Below are positions 1 to 9,100 of a DNA stretch of 64,000 bases, piece by piece; position 1 is the stretch's first letter; every line of letters begins with the position of its first letter. Made by a program: the position numbers and the translations under genes. Below the pieces are notes generated by a model. It ran no database searches. It was not told the origin of the DNA and saw only the letters and a list, made by a program, of their open reading frames with translations. The DNA is from CALLVY01 sp937899855 (GTDB lineage: Bacteria; Bacteroidota; Bacteroidia; Chitinophagales; Saprospiraceae). The stretch is from assembly GCA_039820405.1 (NCBI GenBank), contig JBCBQC010000005.1, positions 62,001 through 126,000 on the forward strand. Direction: 5' to 3'.

Positions 1-1102
1 AGATTGCTGATGCCGTACAGGAGATGTGGGCGGGGGTGCCGCCCCGATCCGCTGGATCGGCGCTGGCGTTGGCCCCCACCCGGGCCTCCCGATCCAGCCG
101 CAGCCGATCGCCCCGACTCAGCAGTAGGGGAATTTCGATGGCTGGGAGGCGGCCCACCTCAAAGGCCTTTTGCTTGCCCTTCTTGCTCCGGCGGTACACG
201 GCCAGGCCCGTTTTTACGAAGGTGGTCTTCCTGAGGGTGGCGTAGTAACCGCCCGTTCCGGGCTGGCCGATTTCGAGGTAGCGTTTTTTGCCCCGGGTAT
301 CGCGCAGTACCAGCTGTTCCCCCGTAGCGAGTCCGGCCAGGGCCGCTGGCGCTATGGGGAGGTGCGGCAGTCCCGATTGCGCCTCGGGGCCGATCCAGAT
401 CTCTAGGGGCTGCTTGATTTTGCCGTAGAGGTCTTTGTGGGGTTTGAGCTTGAGTACCCGGGGGCCGGCTTGGATGGCACCGGTTCGGATTTTTGGACCG
501 GCCAGGTCCATCGCCACACGACAGGGACGGCTCAGGTCGCGGGAGGCTTGGCGGATGTTGGCGATGATTTTGGCCCAGACGGAGGGCTCGTCGTGCGCAC
601 AGTTGACCCGGGCGCAATTCATCCCAGCGGCTAGCATATCGCGTACCAATTGGGGATCATCGGCGGCCTCGCTGGGCATGGTAACCATGATGCGGGTCCG
701 CCGGTCGGTAGGACGGGGACCGAATAGGGACTTGGTGTTTTTATTGAGGCGGTACCGGCCTTCCTTGAAGGAGAGGGAACTGTTGGTGTCGGCAATGGGG
801 CCTTCGTGATACAGGGCGGTCAGGATAGATCGAATTTTTTGTAAGCTGGCCAGGACGTGCAGTTGGGCTTGGGCCATTCGGGACAAGCCGAGGTGCCCCA
901 GCTTTTTTTGTAGGCTGCGCAGGTCGTAGGTTCGAAAGGCGCGGTAATGCAGGAGATTGACGGCGCTTTTTTGGTACTCCGGATGGATTTTTTCCAGGGT
1001 CTTCCGGGCCTTTCTCTCCCGCTTTTGAGCGTAGGCAATGATCGTGTCCAATTGTTCGATCATTTTTTGGAGTTTGGCGCTTTGCTGGGCATCTTTTTCC
1101 AT
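1..1102 (-). CDS. pyruvate kinase family protein, C-terminus cut by window edge
   Basis: The frame is open from an ATG at 1102 to the window edge (367 codons seen, no stop). After a helical N-terminal region of about 130 residues come two pyruvate kinase hallmarks: TRIMVTMP (136-143) followed by the NCARVNCAHD segment (162-171), and MDLAGPKIRTG (198-208), which matches the phosphoenolpyruvate/metal site DTKGPEIRTG of classical enzymes. The N-terminal extension and the DLAGPK variant in place of DTKGPE mark a divergent branch, so activity on PEP is inferred from family only. The classical catalytic lysine region and the C-terminal domain lie outside the window. The gene points away from the tRNA. 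It is probably cytoplasmic and glycolytic, or a paralog with a modified role. Confidence 0.85.
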   Translation of the reverse strand, partial: MEKDAQQSAKLQKMIEQLDTIIAYAQKRERKARKTLEKIHPEYQKSAVNLLHYRAFRTYDLRSLQKKLGHLGLSRMAQAQLHVLASLQKIRSILTALYHEGPIADTNSSLSFKEGRYRLNKNTKSLFGPRPTDRRTRIMVTMPSEAADDPQLVRDMLAAGMNCARVNCAHDEPSVWAKIIANIRQASRDLSRPCRVAMDLAGPKIRTGAIQAGPRVLKLKPHKDLYGKIKQPLEIWIGPEAQSGLPHLPIAPAALAGLATGEQLVLRDTRGKKRYLEIGQPGTGGYYATLRKTTFVKTGLAVYRRSKKGKQKAFEVGRLPAIEIPLLLSRGDRLRLDREARVGANASADPADRGGTPAHISCTASAI

Positions 1103-1471
1103 GGGGGATCAACTCGTGGTTTGGATGATAACCGCCACTGGATAGCCAAGGTGGCGGGCGGAATAACTGACGAAAGGTAGCAACTAAATCGGGAAGCTTG
1201 GCCCGGGGAAGGCTTTACTTTTGTTAAATTATTCCATCTCGTCCCGAGCGTTCTCCACTGCCCCTTTAGGCTGGCCCCCTTCGCTACCTTGATCGGAGCG
1301 ATTTGCAAAAAAAGAAAGTGACCCGAACTGTGATTTTTGAGAAATTGTATTAGCTTTGCGAACCGTTTGCACCATCAGTGATGTTGCTGAGATCGAGAGG
1401 TTTAAAATCCAAAAGCGCGGTTTCCTTTCCGAACTTACTTTGACAAGCATGCAAACGGTACCTACCTTAAA
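1103..1471. other. intergenic region between pyruvate kinase-like gene and tRNA-Val
   Basis: This is a 369-base divergent gap. I see no credible gene in it. It contains two plus-strand matches to the Bacteroidota -7 element TAnnTTTG (1216-1223 and 1351-1358). Neither has a good TTG at the expected spacing. Confidence 0.5.
1351..1358 (+). promoter_or_regulatory. possible -7 element for tRNA-Val
   Basis: TAGCTTTG matches the Bacteroidota -7 consensus TAnnTTTG exactly. A weak -33 candidate, CTG at 1328-1330, lies 20 bases upstream. It would start a transcript about 110 bases before the tRNA. Confidence 0.35.
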
Positions 1472-1546
1472 GAGGCTGTAGCTCAGTTGGTTTAGAGCGC
1501 TAGCTTGACAGGCTAGAGGTCGTGGGTTCGAATCCCTCCAGCCTCA
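1472..1546 (+). tRNA. tRNA-Val (anticodon GAC)
   Basis: This is a complete cloverleaf of 75 bases without an encoded CCA. The 7-bp acceptor stem GAGGCTG/CAGCCTC is perfect, the anticodon stem CTAGC/GCTAG encloses loop TTGACAG, and the T loop is TTCGAAT. Anticodon GAC reads valine codons GUC and GUU. The T stem GTGGG/CCCTC has one T-T mismatch at the second pair. It stands alone, without other tRNAs nearby. Confidence 0.95.
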
Positions 1547-2094
1547 CTCTTTTTCTCTCCCTTTTACCCCTACCCGTTGGTTCCGTACGCGCTTTTCGAC
1601 TGGCTCAAAAATAAACGTGTGGCGTAGTGTCTTCGTTGGCGATTCCTCATTCCCTACGGGCGGGAGGGAGCCCCACTCCGATTTGCTGGCGTACATTATG
1701 GTGTCCAAGCAAGGCTTGCGACCCACTCCATTGGCGGAGTGGTTTTCCTCCAACATGGCTCCTTCTTCGCAAACATCGCAATTACAGTTGCTCACCGTCG
1801 GCACAAGTCCCTTTTGAGGGAATATGGAGGTAGAATGTTCGCATTTTTTGGACATCGGTCGCCTTTTTAGCGGCAGTCTCATCAAATTAGACTACTATTT
1901 CTTATATTTATTAGCCGAAAAAGCAACCATATGCCCACTTTTGGGGTCTAACATATAGCAAGCTTCTTACTCCCTGCGTGTTATTTCCGTCAATACAGTT
2001 CCCATGATTGTGTAATTACTTGGATAGGTCCTCCCGTTATCCCAAGTCCCTCATTCGCACGCACTATCTTTCATCAATCATAACTCTCTTTATC
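1547..2094. other. AT-richer intergenic region upstream of the graspetide cluster
   Basis: This is a 548-base stretch with no convincing gene on either strand; the open frames have atypical composition and one runs into the tRNA. It presumably holds the promoter of the precursor genes. A weak -7-like CACTTTTG lies at 1936-1943 (one mismatch to TAnnTTTG) without a clear TTG partner. Confidence 0.5.
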
Positions 2095-2232
2095 ATGAAA
2101 AAATCCAAAAAAGTTCAAAAGCCCTTTTTCTCCAAATTCTTGGAAGCACAGCAGCTCGATGCGACCACCAAAATCAAAGGAGGGATCAACCCCGTGACGA
2201 TGAAGGCACCGTCGGATCAGGATGAGATTTAG
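2095..2232 (+). CDS. microviridin-type graspetide precursor peptide 1
   Basis: This 45-residue peptide begins MKKSKK. Its leader carries KPFFSKFLEAQ (9-19), the helical PFFxxFLE recognition motif that microviridin precursors present to their ATP-grasp ligases. A GG pair (29-30) precedes the C-terminal core TMKAPSDQDEI (35-45), which follows the microviridin pattern TxKxPSDxxx. By analogy Thr35 could be esterified to Asp41, Ser40 to Asp43, and Lys37 amidated to Glu44. Ala38 replaces the usual Tyr. The next gene is a second precursor, and the two ligases follow. The start is the only ATG that gives the leader shape typical of the family. The mature product is probably a caged protease inhibitor, but its target is unknown. 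Confidence 0.88.
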   Translation: MKKSKKVQKPFFSKFLEAQQLDATTKIKGGINPVTMKAPSDQDEI

Positions 2233-2294
2233 GTTTTTCCCTACCCCCCATTCATTTTCCCAAAGTTTTTAATATTTCAAAAACCCCTTTCATC

Positions 2295-2450
2295 ATGAAA
2301 AAAATCAAAACCGAGAAAAAGCCCTTTTTCTCTAAACTCCTGGAAGCCCAAAAAGTCAATCAGACCGATGAGCTCAAGGGCGGTGGTCCCGTGTACGTGA
2401 CCATGAAGTACCCTTCGGACAACGACGACTACGGAGACATCACCTTCTAG
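2295..2450 (+). CDS. microviridin-type graspetide precursor peptide 2
   Basis: This 51-residue peptide has leader motif KPFFSKLLEAQ (9-19), almost identical to precursor 1. A GGG (29-31) is followed by core TMKYPSDNDDYGDITF (36-51). The TxKYPSD segment is the hallmark of microviridins. Predicted links by family analogy are Thr36-Asp42, Ser41-Asp44 and Lys38-Asp45. Aspartates occupy the two positions where characterised microviridins use glutamate, which would give smaller rings. The tail YGDITF is longer than in typical members. The gene lies 62 bases after precursor 1 and 75 bases before the first ligase. No leader peptidase, acetyltransferase or transporter gene is adjacent. Confidence 0.92.
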   Translation: MKKIKTEKKPFFSKLLEAQKVNQTDELKGGGPVYVTMKYPSDNDDYGDITF

Positions 2451-2474
2451 CCATCTCCCGTACGCACAATCACC

Positions 2475-2509
2475 GGGTGCCGGACCCGCCCCGTGCCGGT
2501 CCGGCACCC
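2475..2509 (+). promoter_or_regulatory. intercistronic hairpin between precursor 2 and the ATP-grasp ligases
   Basis: A perfect 11-bp GC-rich stem, GGGTGCCGGAC/GTCCGGCACCC, encloses a 13-base loop. No T-run follows on the plus strand, so it is more likely a partial terminator or a 3'-end stabiliser of the precursor transcript. Either would give more precursor than ligase mRNA. It ends 17 bases before the ligase start codon. Confidence 0.6.
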
Positions 2510-2525
2510 CTACCCTTTGGCCAAC

Positions 2526-3488
2526 ATGAAAAGCATTCTCCTGCTCACGCACCGTCAAGACCACTACACCATCGACCGGGTCACGGAACACCTGCGCGCC
2601 GCCGGAGCCCACCCCATCCGCCTCAACACCGACCGCTTTCCCGAAGCCATCCGTCTCAGCCACTACGCCCTCCCCAGTGGCAATGCCGTGATGGTACACA
2701 CCGAAACCGACCACTTTAGTACCCGCGAAATCGATGCCGTTTGGCACCGTAAGATTTGGTCGCCCAGCTTTGACGAACCCCTCGCGGCTCCCTACCACGC
2801 CGCCGCCATCAACGAGTCGGTTGCCCTGCGAACGGCCCTCTTCCAACACCTCGAATCCACGCCCTGGCTCGACCCCATCCACGCCGTCCGGCGGGCCAGC
2901 GACAAGTACCTCCAACTGGTCGTCGCCCAGGGGCAGGGCTGGAAAATCCCCGCCACCCTCATCAGCAACCACGCCGAGGAGGTCCGCCATTTCTTCGAAC
3001 AGCTGCCCGGTGAGATGGTCGCCAAATTGCACAATCCCCTCTCCTACGGCATGCAAAGCGACGCCTTTTTCTTTTACACCACCCTGATCCAAGCCGCCGA
3101 TCTGGACGAGCTGGAGCAGCTGCAGGTCTGTCCCATGATCTTCCAAGAACGGATTCCCAAGGCCTACGAACTGCGCGTCGCGTACGTGGATGGGCAGTGC
3201 TTTGCGGGAAAACTGGCCACCCAGGATCTGATGGACTGGCGGCTGGCGGACCCCAACGAGGTGCCCTGGGAAGCGGCCGAATTGCCCGGTGCCCAACAAC
3301 AATTATTGCATCGTACGATGCGCCAACTCAACCTATCCTTCGGTGCGGTCGACTTGATCGTACAACCCGACGGCGAATATGTTTTCCTCGAAGTCAATCC
3401 GGTCGGGGAATGGGGCATGCTCGAAAAAGAACTCGACCTGCCCATCGCCCGCGCCATTGCCGAGGGGCTACTCCAAAGAATACCATGA
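2526..3488 (+). CDS. mdnB: ATP-grasp peptide ligase, MdnB/MvdC type (graspetide maturation)
   Basis: This 320-residue protein beginning MKSILLLTH is a cytoplasmic ATP-grasp ligase. The N-terminal pre-ATP-grasp part has the RLNTDRFP motif seen in MvdC/MvdD proteins. The ATP-grasp core includes CPMIFQERIPKAYELR, and the Mg-binding EVNPVGEWGMLE lies near the C-terminus. In characterised microviridin pathways the MdnB/MvdC enzyme forms the omega-amide between lysine and an acidic side chain after the ester rings are closed. I chose ATG 2526 over an upstream in-frame start because the family begins at this beta strand and the upstream start falls within the hairpin. Its stop overlaps the next start by ATGA, indicating translational coupling. 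The MdnB versus MdnC assignment rests on the second ligase matching MdnC more closely. Confidence 0.88.
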   Translation: MKSILLLTHRQDHYTIDRVTEHLRAAGAHPIRLNTDRFPEAIRLSHYALPSGNAVMVHTETDHFSTREIDAVWHRKIWSPSFDEPLAAPYHAAAINESVALRTALFQHLESTPWLDPIHAVRRASDKYLQLVVAQGQGWKIPATLISNHAEEVRHFFEQLPGEMVAKLHNPLSYGMQSDAFFFYTTLIQAADLDELEQLQVCPMIFQERIPKAYELRVAYVDGQCFAGKLATQDLMDWRLADPNEVPWEAAELPGAQQQLLHRTMRQLNLSFGAVDLIVQPDGEYVFLEVNPVGEWGMLEKELDLPIARAIAEGLLQRIP

Positions 3489-4477
3489 AAGAAAAAATCC
3501 TCATCATCACCCATAGCGAAGATCACGAATGTATCCCCCGGGTCACCGAAGCCCTGGAGGCTCAGGGCGCGGAGGTCCTGCGCTTTGATACCGATCGCTA
3601 CCCCACCGAGCTGGGCCTCACCACCGATTATTCCAACTACGTGCTCCATAACTACCTCCAGATTGGCGATGTGCGGCACAACCTCTCCGAGATTACCGCC
3701 TGCTGGTACCGACGGCTCAAAATTGGCCACGGCATTCCGCAGGATTTGGATCCGCAACTGCGGCGGCCGTCGGTGGAGGAAAGTCGGCGAAGTTTTTTTG
3801 GGATCCTCCACAGCCTGGATGCCTTTTGTCTCGATCCTTACTTTCACGTTCGGCGCGCTTCGGTCAAACAATTGCAGCTCAAGGTCGCGGTGGAATTGGG
3901 GCTGTCCATTCCCAAGACCTGTATCACCAACCGACCCACCGAGGTCCGTCATTTCTTCCAGCAATGCCCCGGTGGCGTGGTGGCCAAGATGCAAACGGCC
4001 TTTGCGGTGTACCAGGAGGGGGTCGAAAATGTGGTATTCACCAACCAAATTGGGGAGGAAATGCTCGACGAACTGGATGGCTTGGAGCTGTGTCCGATAA
4101 CCTTTCAGGAGGCCATTCCCAAGGCCCTCGAATTGCGCGTGACCATTGTGGGGGACCAGGTCTACAGCGCAGCCATCGATTCGCAGCGGAGCGAACGGAC
4201 CCGTTTGGACTGGCGGAAGGATGGCGTGGGCCTGCTGGACCAGTGGGTAGACCATCCCTTGCCACAGGAATTAAAAGATAAACTTTTGGCGATGATGGAC
4301 CGATTCGAACTCAATTACGGAGCCATCGATTTGATTCTTCACCCGGACGGTCGCTATTTTTTCCTCGAAATCAATCCGGCTGGTGAGTTCATGTGGCTGG
4401 AAAAAACGCCTGGCTATCCCATTTCGGAGCAGTTGGCAAAAGTATTATTGGGACGGGCCTACCGGCGGAATGAGTAG
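3485..4477 (+). CDS. mdnC: ATP-grasp peptide ligase, MdnC/MvdD type (graspetide maturation)
   Basis: This 330-residue protein beginning MKEKILIITHSEDH follows the MdnC/MvdD pattern: RFDTDRYPTE, an ACWYRRLK segment, CPITFQEAIPKALELR, and the metal site EINPAGEFMWLE. Known MdnC enzymes make the two omega-ester bonds (Thr-Asp and Ser-Glu), using ATP to activate acidic side chains and binding the PFFxxFLE leader helix. It overlaps the upstream ligase by 4 bases. Both ligases share a common fold and probably arose by duplication. The acidic acceptors in the local precursors are mostly Asp, so this enzyme may tolerate ring sizes that model MdnC does not; that is inference. The gene ends the cluster. 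Confidence 0.92.
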   Translation: MKEKILIITHSEDHECIPRVTEALEAQGAEVLRFDTDRYPTELGLTTDYSNYVLHNYLQIGDVRHNLSEITACWYRRLKIGHGIPQDLDPQLRRPSVEESRRSFFGILHSLDAFCLDPYFHVRRASVKQLQLKVAVELGLSIPKTCITNRPTEVRHFFQQCPGGVVAKMQTAFAVYQEGVENVVFTNQIGEEMLDELDGLELCPITFQEAIPKALELRVTIVGDQVYSAAIDSQRSERTRLDWRKDGVGLLDQWVDHPLPQELKDKLLAMMDRFELNYGAIDLILHPDGRYFFLEINPAGEFMWLEKTPGYPISEQLAKVLLGRAYRRNE

Positions 4478-4884
4478 GTGGGTCCGGCCGGGGGAGGAAA
4501 TAGTTGGAAAAAACGGAACGAATTTAGTGCTACGCGCGACGGTTTTGTCGTCACAATTACAGCCCTTCTATTTCTATAATCTCAATAAAGCATTGGCTTT
4601 TCCTACCAAATAGTGTACTACACCGCTAAAAATCAAGTCACAATTCTTCCAAGCGCTTTACAACAATTGAGTGGGTGATTCTGCTTCTTTCAAGCGAATT
4701 ATAATCCTACACAATACAGTACTTCCCCTCCCATTCTGGTTATCCGAACATATCTTTCCTCCCACAGGACCAATCGACACCATTATTAGGCATAATTATT
4801 GCTGATAATATGTATTACACCCATTTGGTCGATTTTCCTGACTAAACACACACAACATAGGTAATTAACTTAAAAGCATAACGT
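4478..4884. other. AT-rich intergenic region
   Basis: This 407-base gap is markedly AT-richer than its flanks. I find no credible coding frame and no terminator with a T-run. It probably holds the end of the graspetide transcript and the promoter of the PorP/SprF gene. TATCTTTC near 4751 is one mismatch from the -7 consensus. Confidence 0.45.
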
Positions 4885-6000
4885 ATGCAACGCATTCTTT
4901 ACGCTCTGGGTTTCCTATGCCTGTTCGGAATCTCCGCCCAAGCCCAGGACCCATCTTTTTCACAGTTTTATGCCAATCGGGTGTACCTCAATCCCGCCTT
5001 CACCGGGATCGAAGCGGGTATCACCGTATCGGGCGTCTCGCGCATGCAGTGGCTCAACGTCGACCGGGGTTTTCGCACCTATGGCTTCAACGTAGAGCTC
5101 CAGGAGCCCTCGCTCAACAGTGGCATCGGCCTGAGCCTCATCCACGATCAGCAGGGATTGGCCCAACTCCAGACCACGACGGTGGGGCTCTCCTACGCCT
5201 ACACCATTCCCTTCGAACACCACAATATTCACATCGGTATCCAGTACCAGTACGTCCAAAAGGCGATCGACTGGAGCAAAATCACCTTTTCCGACCAATT
5301 GGATCCGCTCTACGGGGCGGTCTACGAAACGGCGGCCGTTCCGATCTTCGATCGCGTCAGCCATTCCGATTTTGGCGCGGGGGTGGTTTGGCGTTTTGAT
5401 ACCGATATGAAAATCAGCAAAAAGAAAACCCTCCGCGATACCCGACACAGTCTGGGCATTAGTATGCACCACTTGCCCGCGCTGTTTAACCCCAACGGGG
5501 GCAACGAATCGTTTCTCAACCTGGGAACGCGGGTCAGCCCGCGTATGACCCTTCACGCGGGGTCGGTCATCCCGGTTTGGTTTTTCAATGGTTCCAAAAA
5601 GACCATTGCGCTGTCACCGAATATCAAATACGATGTACAGGGCGACCAGCTCGCCCGCACGCGACAAAACTTACAAGTACTGACCTACGGGTGCTACCTG
5701 ATCTACGAAGGCGTCTACGTCGGTGCCTTGTACCAAAACAAGCGGCCGCTGGCGGGGGTGCAAAACACCAATGCCCTGATCCTGGCTTTTGGTACTTTCA
5801 TCGAGTCCAAAAAACCGGGCAAGTCCAATAACATGTTTGTCGGACTGAGCTACGACGCCAACACGACGGGTCTGGGATCGCGCGCCGGTGGTGTGATCGA
5901 AGCGGCTTTCCGCTGGAACTTCAACGATGCCCCGGGGCTATTTGGCGGAAGCCGCAAGAGCTCGGCCAAACGGGCAATGGATTGTACGAGATTCTTTTAA
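4885..6000 (+). CDS. PorP/SprF family type IX secretion outer-membrane protein
   Basis: The 371-residue protein has a signal peptide ending at AQAQ and then the family hallmark DPSFSQFYANRVYLNPAFTG. The remainder alternates amphipathic strands typical of the 14-stranded PorP/SprF barrel. In Bacteroidota these barrels associate with large type B cargo proteins that are secreted by the T9SS and retained at the cell surface. The PKD giant that starts 179 bases downstream is the expected partner. The residues GSRKSSAKRAMDC at the C-terminus form a short basic tail after the last strand. Start and family are clear; pairing with the neighbour is inferred from this common gene arrangement. Confidence 0.9.
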   Translation: MQRILYALGFLCLFGISAQAQDPSFSQFYANRVYLNPAFTGIEAGITVSGVSRMQWLNVDRGFRTYGFNVELQEPSLNSGIGLSLIHDQQGLAQLQTTTVGLSYAYTIPFEHHNIHIGIQYQYVQKAIDWSKITFSDQLDPLYGAVYETAAVPIFDRVSHSDFGAGVVWRFDTDMKISKKKTLRDTRHSLGISMHHLPALFNPNGGNESFLNLGTRVSPRMTLHAGSVIPVWFFNGSKKTIALSPNIKYDVQGDQLARTRQNLQVLTYGCYLIYEGVYVGALYQNKRPLAGVQNTNALILAFGTFIESKKPGKSNNMFVGLSYDANTTGLGSRAGGVIEAAFRWNFNDAPGLFGGSRKSSAKRAMDCTRFF

Positions 6001-6179
6001 ACGATTATTGATCATTACTCACTTACAAAAACACTTTTAACCAAACGAAAACGAATCCGCCCCAAAACGGCGGCGAACACTAAACCGAAAGTACTCCCAA
6101 AACCGTAACTCGAAAATAGCCCCTCGATAACCAGTAGTTATTGTCCTTTTTCAAATTGTTTGGAAAAACCAGATTTCCT

Positions 6180-9100
6180 ATGAGAAAAGTATACATTTGG
6201 GTAGTTCTAATTTTCTTGGCCACGGGATCGTCTTCCGACCTACGGGCCCAGTGCGGCACCATCCTTCCCCTACCCGACCCCTCCATCGACGTCGTGCCCG
6301 GTAATGCCATCCTTGAGGATACGCTGATCCGCGTTTGCAGCGCCACCCCCCAGGCCACCCTGCAAATCTTTAACGCCTCTACCACCATCCCCGACAACCA
6401 GTCCTATACCATCGACTGGGGCGACGGGAGTGTGGAGAACCATGACAATACCAGTTTTCCCAATTCCTCCTTCCTCAGCCACCTCTACAATGGCTACGGC
6501 TACTACAACCTCCAAGTGACCGTCACCGGCAGCAACGGCTGTACCGCCACCAAGGACTACCTATTTTACAATGGTTCTAACCCCTCCGTCGGCTTGGCCA
6601 ATCCGGGAAATACCGTCGGCCTCTGCGCCCCCGCCACCATCGACTTTCCCATCACCAATACCGGCAACAACCCGGCGGGAACCGACTACTTTATCTACAT
6701 CGGTGGCCAGCTGATCCAAAGCTATACCCAGGCCAACGTCCCCCCCGTGTTTACCTACACTTTTCTCGACCCCTCCTGTGGCCTGAGTACCTCCACGGGC
6801 AACTACCAAAATGCCTTCGACGTACAGATCGTCGCCTCCAACCCCTGCGGCTCCTCCCAAGCCACTATCGAACCCATCGAGGTCAGCACCCCCCCTGAGC
6901 CCTTTTTCGACCTGAGCCACCCCACCCTGGCTTGTACTGACGACGCCATCACCGTCACCGACAATTCCTCCAATGTCAATGAAGTGTACAGCGGCAATCC
7001 CTCCATCTGCGAATCCAGCCTTTCCCCCAGCTGGGTGATCAGCCCCGGCGTATCGGGCATCGACTGGACGGTGGTCAGCGGCAATATCTTTAGCTCCAGC
7101 CAGATTCAAATCGTCTTTTCCACCCCCGGCAGCTACACCGTGACGATGACCATCACCAGCCCCTCCTGTGGCCCCGCTACCTTTAGCCAGAGTTTCGAAA
7201 TCCTGGAAGCCCCCGTGGCGGGGGCCGACTACGACCTCCAATCCGGTGCCTCCCCCAGCCTCCCCGACGAATGCGTCCCCACCGCCGCCACCTTCCTCAA
7301 CCAGTCGACCGGGGATAGCCTCTCCTACGCCTGGGCCATCAGCCCCTCCACCGGCTGGCAGTACAGCAATGGCTCCCACCTCTACGCCGAAGACCTCGAA
7401 GTGCTCTTTCAGGAAAGTGGCAGCTACCAAGTTACCCTGGTCACCTCCAACCCCTGCCGCTCCGTCTCCTGGGATACGACCATCGTCATCGCTTCCACCC
7501 CCATCGTACAGCTCCAGCCCGCCCCCGATTTCTGCGAACGAGCGACCCTCAATTTCGACGCGAGCAACCTGACCATCGCCCCCAACGGTGGCAACATCAG
7601 TCACTACCAGTGGGAATTTCCCGGCGCCAGTCCCCCCATCTCCAATACGCCTTTCCCCACCGGTATTCAGTACAATTCGCCCGGTACGTATACCTATACC
7701 CTACGGGTCGACAACCAGTGTGGATCGCAGATCGTACGGGATACCTTCGTCATCCAGGAGCCGGGCGTCCTCACCCTGGCCCCGGACCGGGAGCTTTGTC
7801 AGGATCAGGCGGGCTTCCAGCTCAATGCCTCCCCCGGTGGGGGCGTCTGGACGGGTACTGGCGTCAGCCCCAGTGGTTGGTTTGAGCCGACGGTCGGTAC
7901 TTTGGGGACCAATACCCTGGTCTACTCCTTTCTCGATTCGGGTTGCGACTTGGTGGACAGTATGCAGGTCACCGTATACCCCAACCCGGTGGTGGTGGCG
8001 GGCGAAAGTCAGGCCGCCTGTGCGGACGACGAGCCGGTGATCCTCACGGGGGAATCGCCCCTGGGAGGGGTCTGGACGGCCAGTGGTGGTGGGGTCATCG
8101 ACGCTACCGATGCTTTTGATCCACAGGCCTCGGGAGTGGGGGTATTTACTTTGACCTACACCTACGTCGACGCCAATGGTTGTGAGGATCAGGACGATAA
8201 GACGATGGTGGTGTACGAACTGCCCGAGGTAGAAGCGGGTCCCTCCCAATCCTTCTGTTTTCTACCCAACGACATACAGCTAACTGGTTTCACTCCGGCG
8301 GGCGGCACCTGGACTGGTCAGGGTGTGACGCCTTCCGGGGTTTTTAGCCCCATCACGACCCCCGGCCCCGGTGGGTATACCCTCTACTACACTTATATAA
8401 ATCCTACGACCGGATGCGAGGGCATCGATAGCCTGGACATTTCGGTCATCGAGGCGCAAGCCATCGACGCGGGGCCCGTCGATAGTCTTTGCCTCGACGA
8501 AGGGCCCATCCAGTTGTCCGGGTTTTCGCCGGCCAACGGTACTTGGTCGGGGCCCGGAATCGTCGACTCGCTGCTGGGGATTTTTGACCCGGCGATCAGT
8601 GGGGGTGGTTCGCACCTGTTGACCTATACCTACGGGACGGGCTCTTGTAAGGTGCGGGATCCCAAGGTGGTGGTGGTCATCGACTTGAGTGATTTGACGA
8701 TTGGGGCCCCGGAGTCCTACTGTATCAACCACGAGCTCGTGCAGTTGGTAGCGGATGGTCCGGCCGGGGGAGCCTGGAGTGGCCCGGGGATCATCGATCC
8801 GGTGGCGGGAATTTTTGACCCGGCCCTGGCGGCGGCGGGGGTACATACGGTACGCTACACCTACGTCGATCCGGCGTTGGCTTGTACGGCTTCGGCGAGT
8901 AAGGAAATTACGGTGGTGGGGGTTGACCCGGCCGATTTCGAAATTCCAACGGTGGCCTGTGAGTTGACGACCATCAGTTTTGTCAACCATTCCAACCCCA
9001 GCTACGAAAGCTTTTGGGATTTTGGGGACGGCAGCACTTCTATTGCAACGAACCCCATCCACCTTTACGACCAACCCGGTACCTACGTGGTCTCCCTGGT

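Noticed and set aside
1544..1885. 113-codon minus-strand frame with a CNCDVC motif
   Set aside because: It runs into the tRNA-Val gene, has no recognisable domain, and its composition differs from real genes here.
2277..3302. Long open frame on the minus strand (341 codons) opposite the graspetide genes
   Set aside because: It is antisense to precursor 2 and the first ATP-grasp ligase, both well supported by motifs; its translation has no domain and is a GC-rich shadow.
3197..3484. Longer in-frame start for the second ligase
   Set aside because: It would overlap almost 290 bases of the first ligase; the ATGA overlap at 3485 and the family N-terminus fix the start.
3164..4255. 363-codon minus-strand frame opposite the second ligase
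   Set aside because: Antisense to a clear MdnC-type enzyme; composition is that of a mirrored coding strand.
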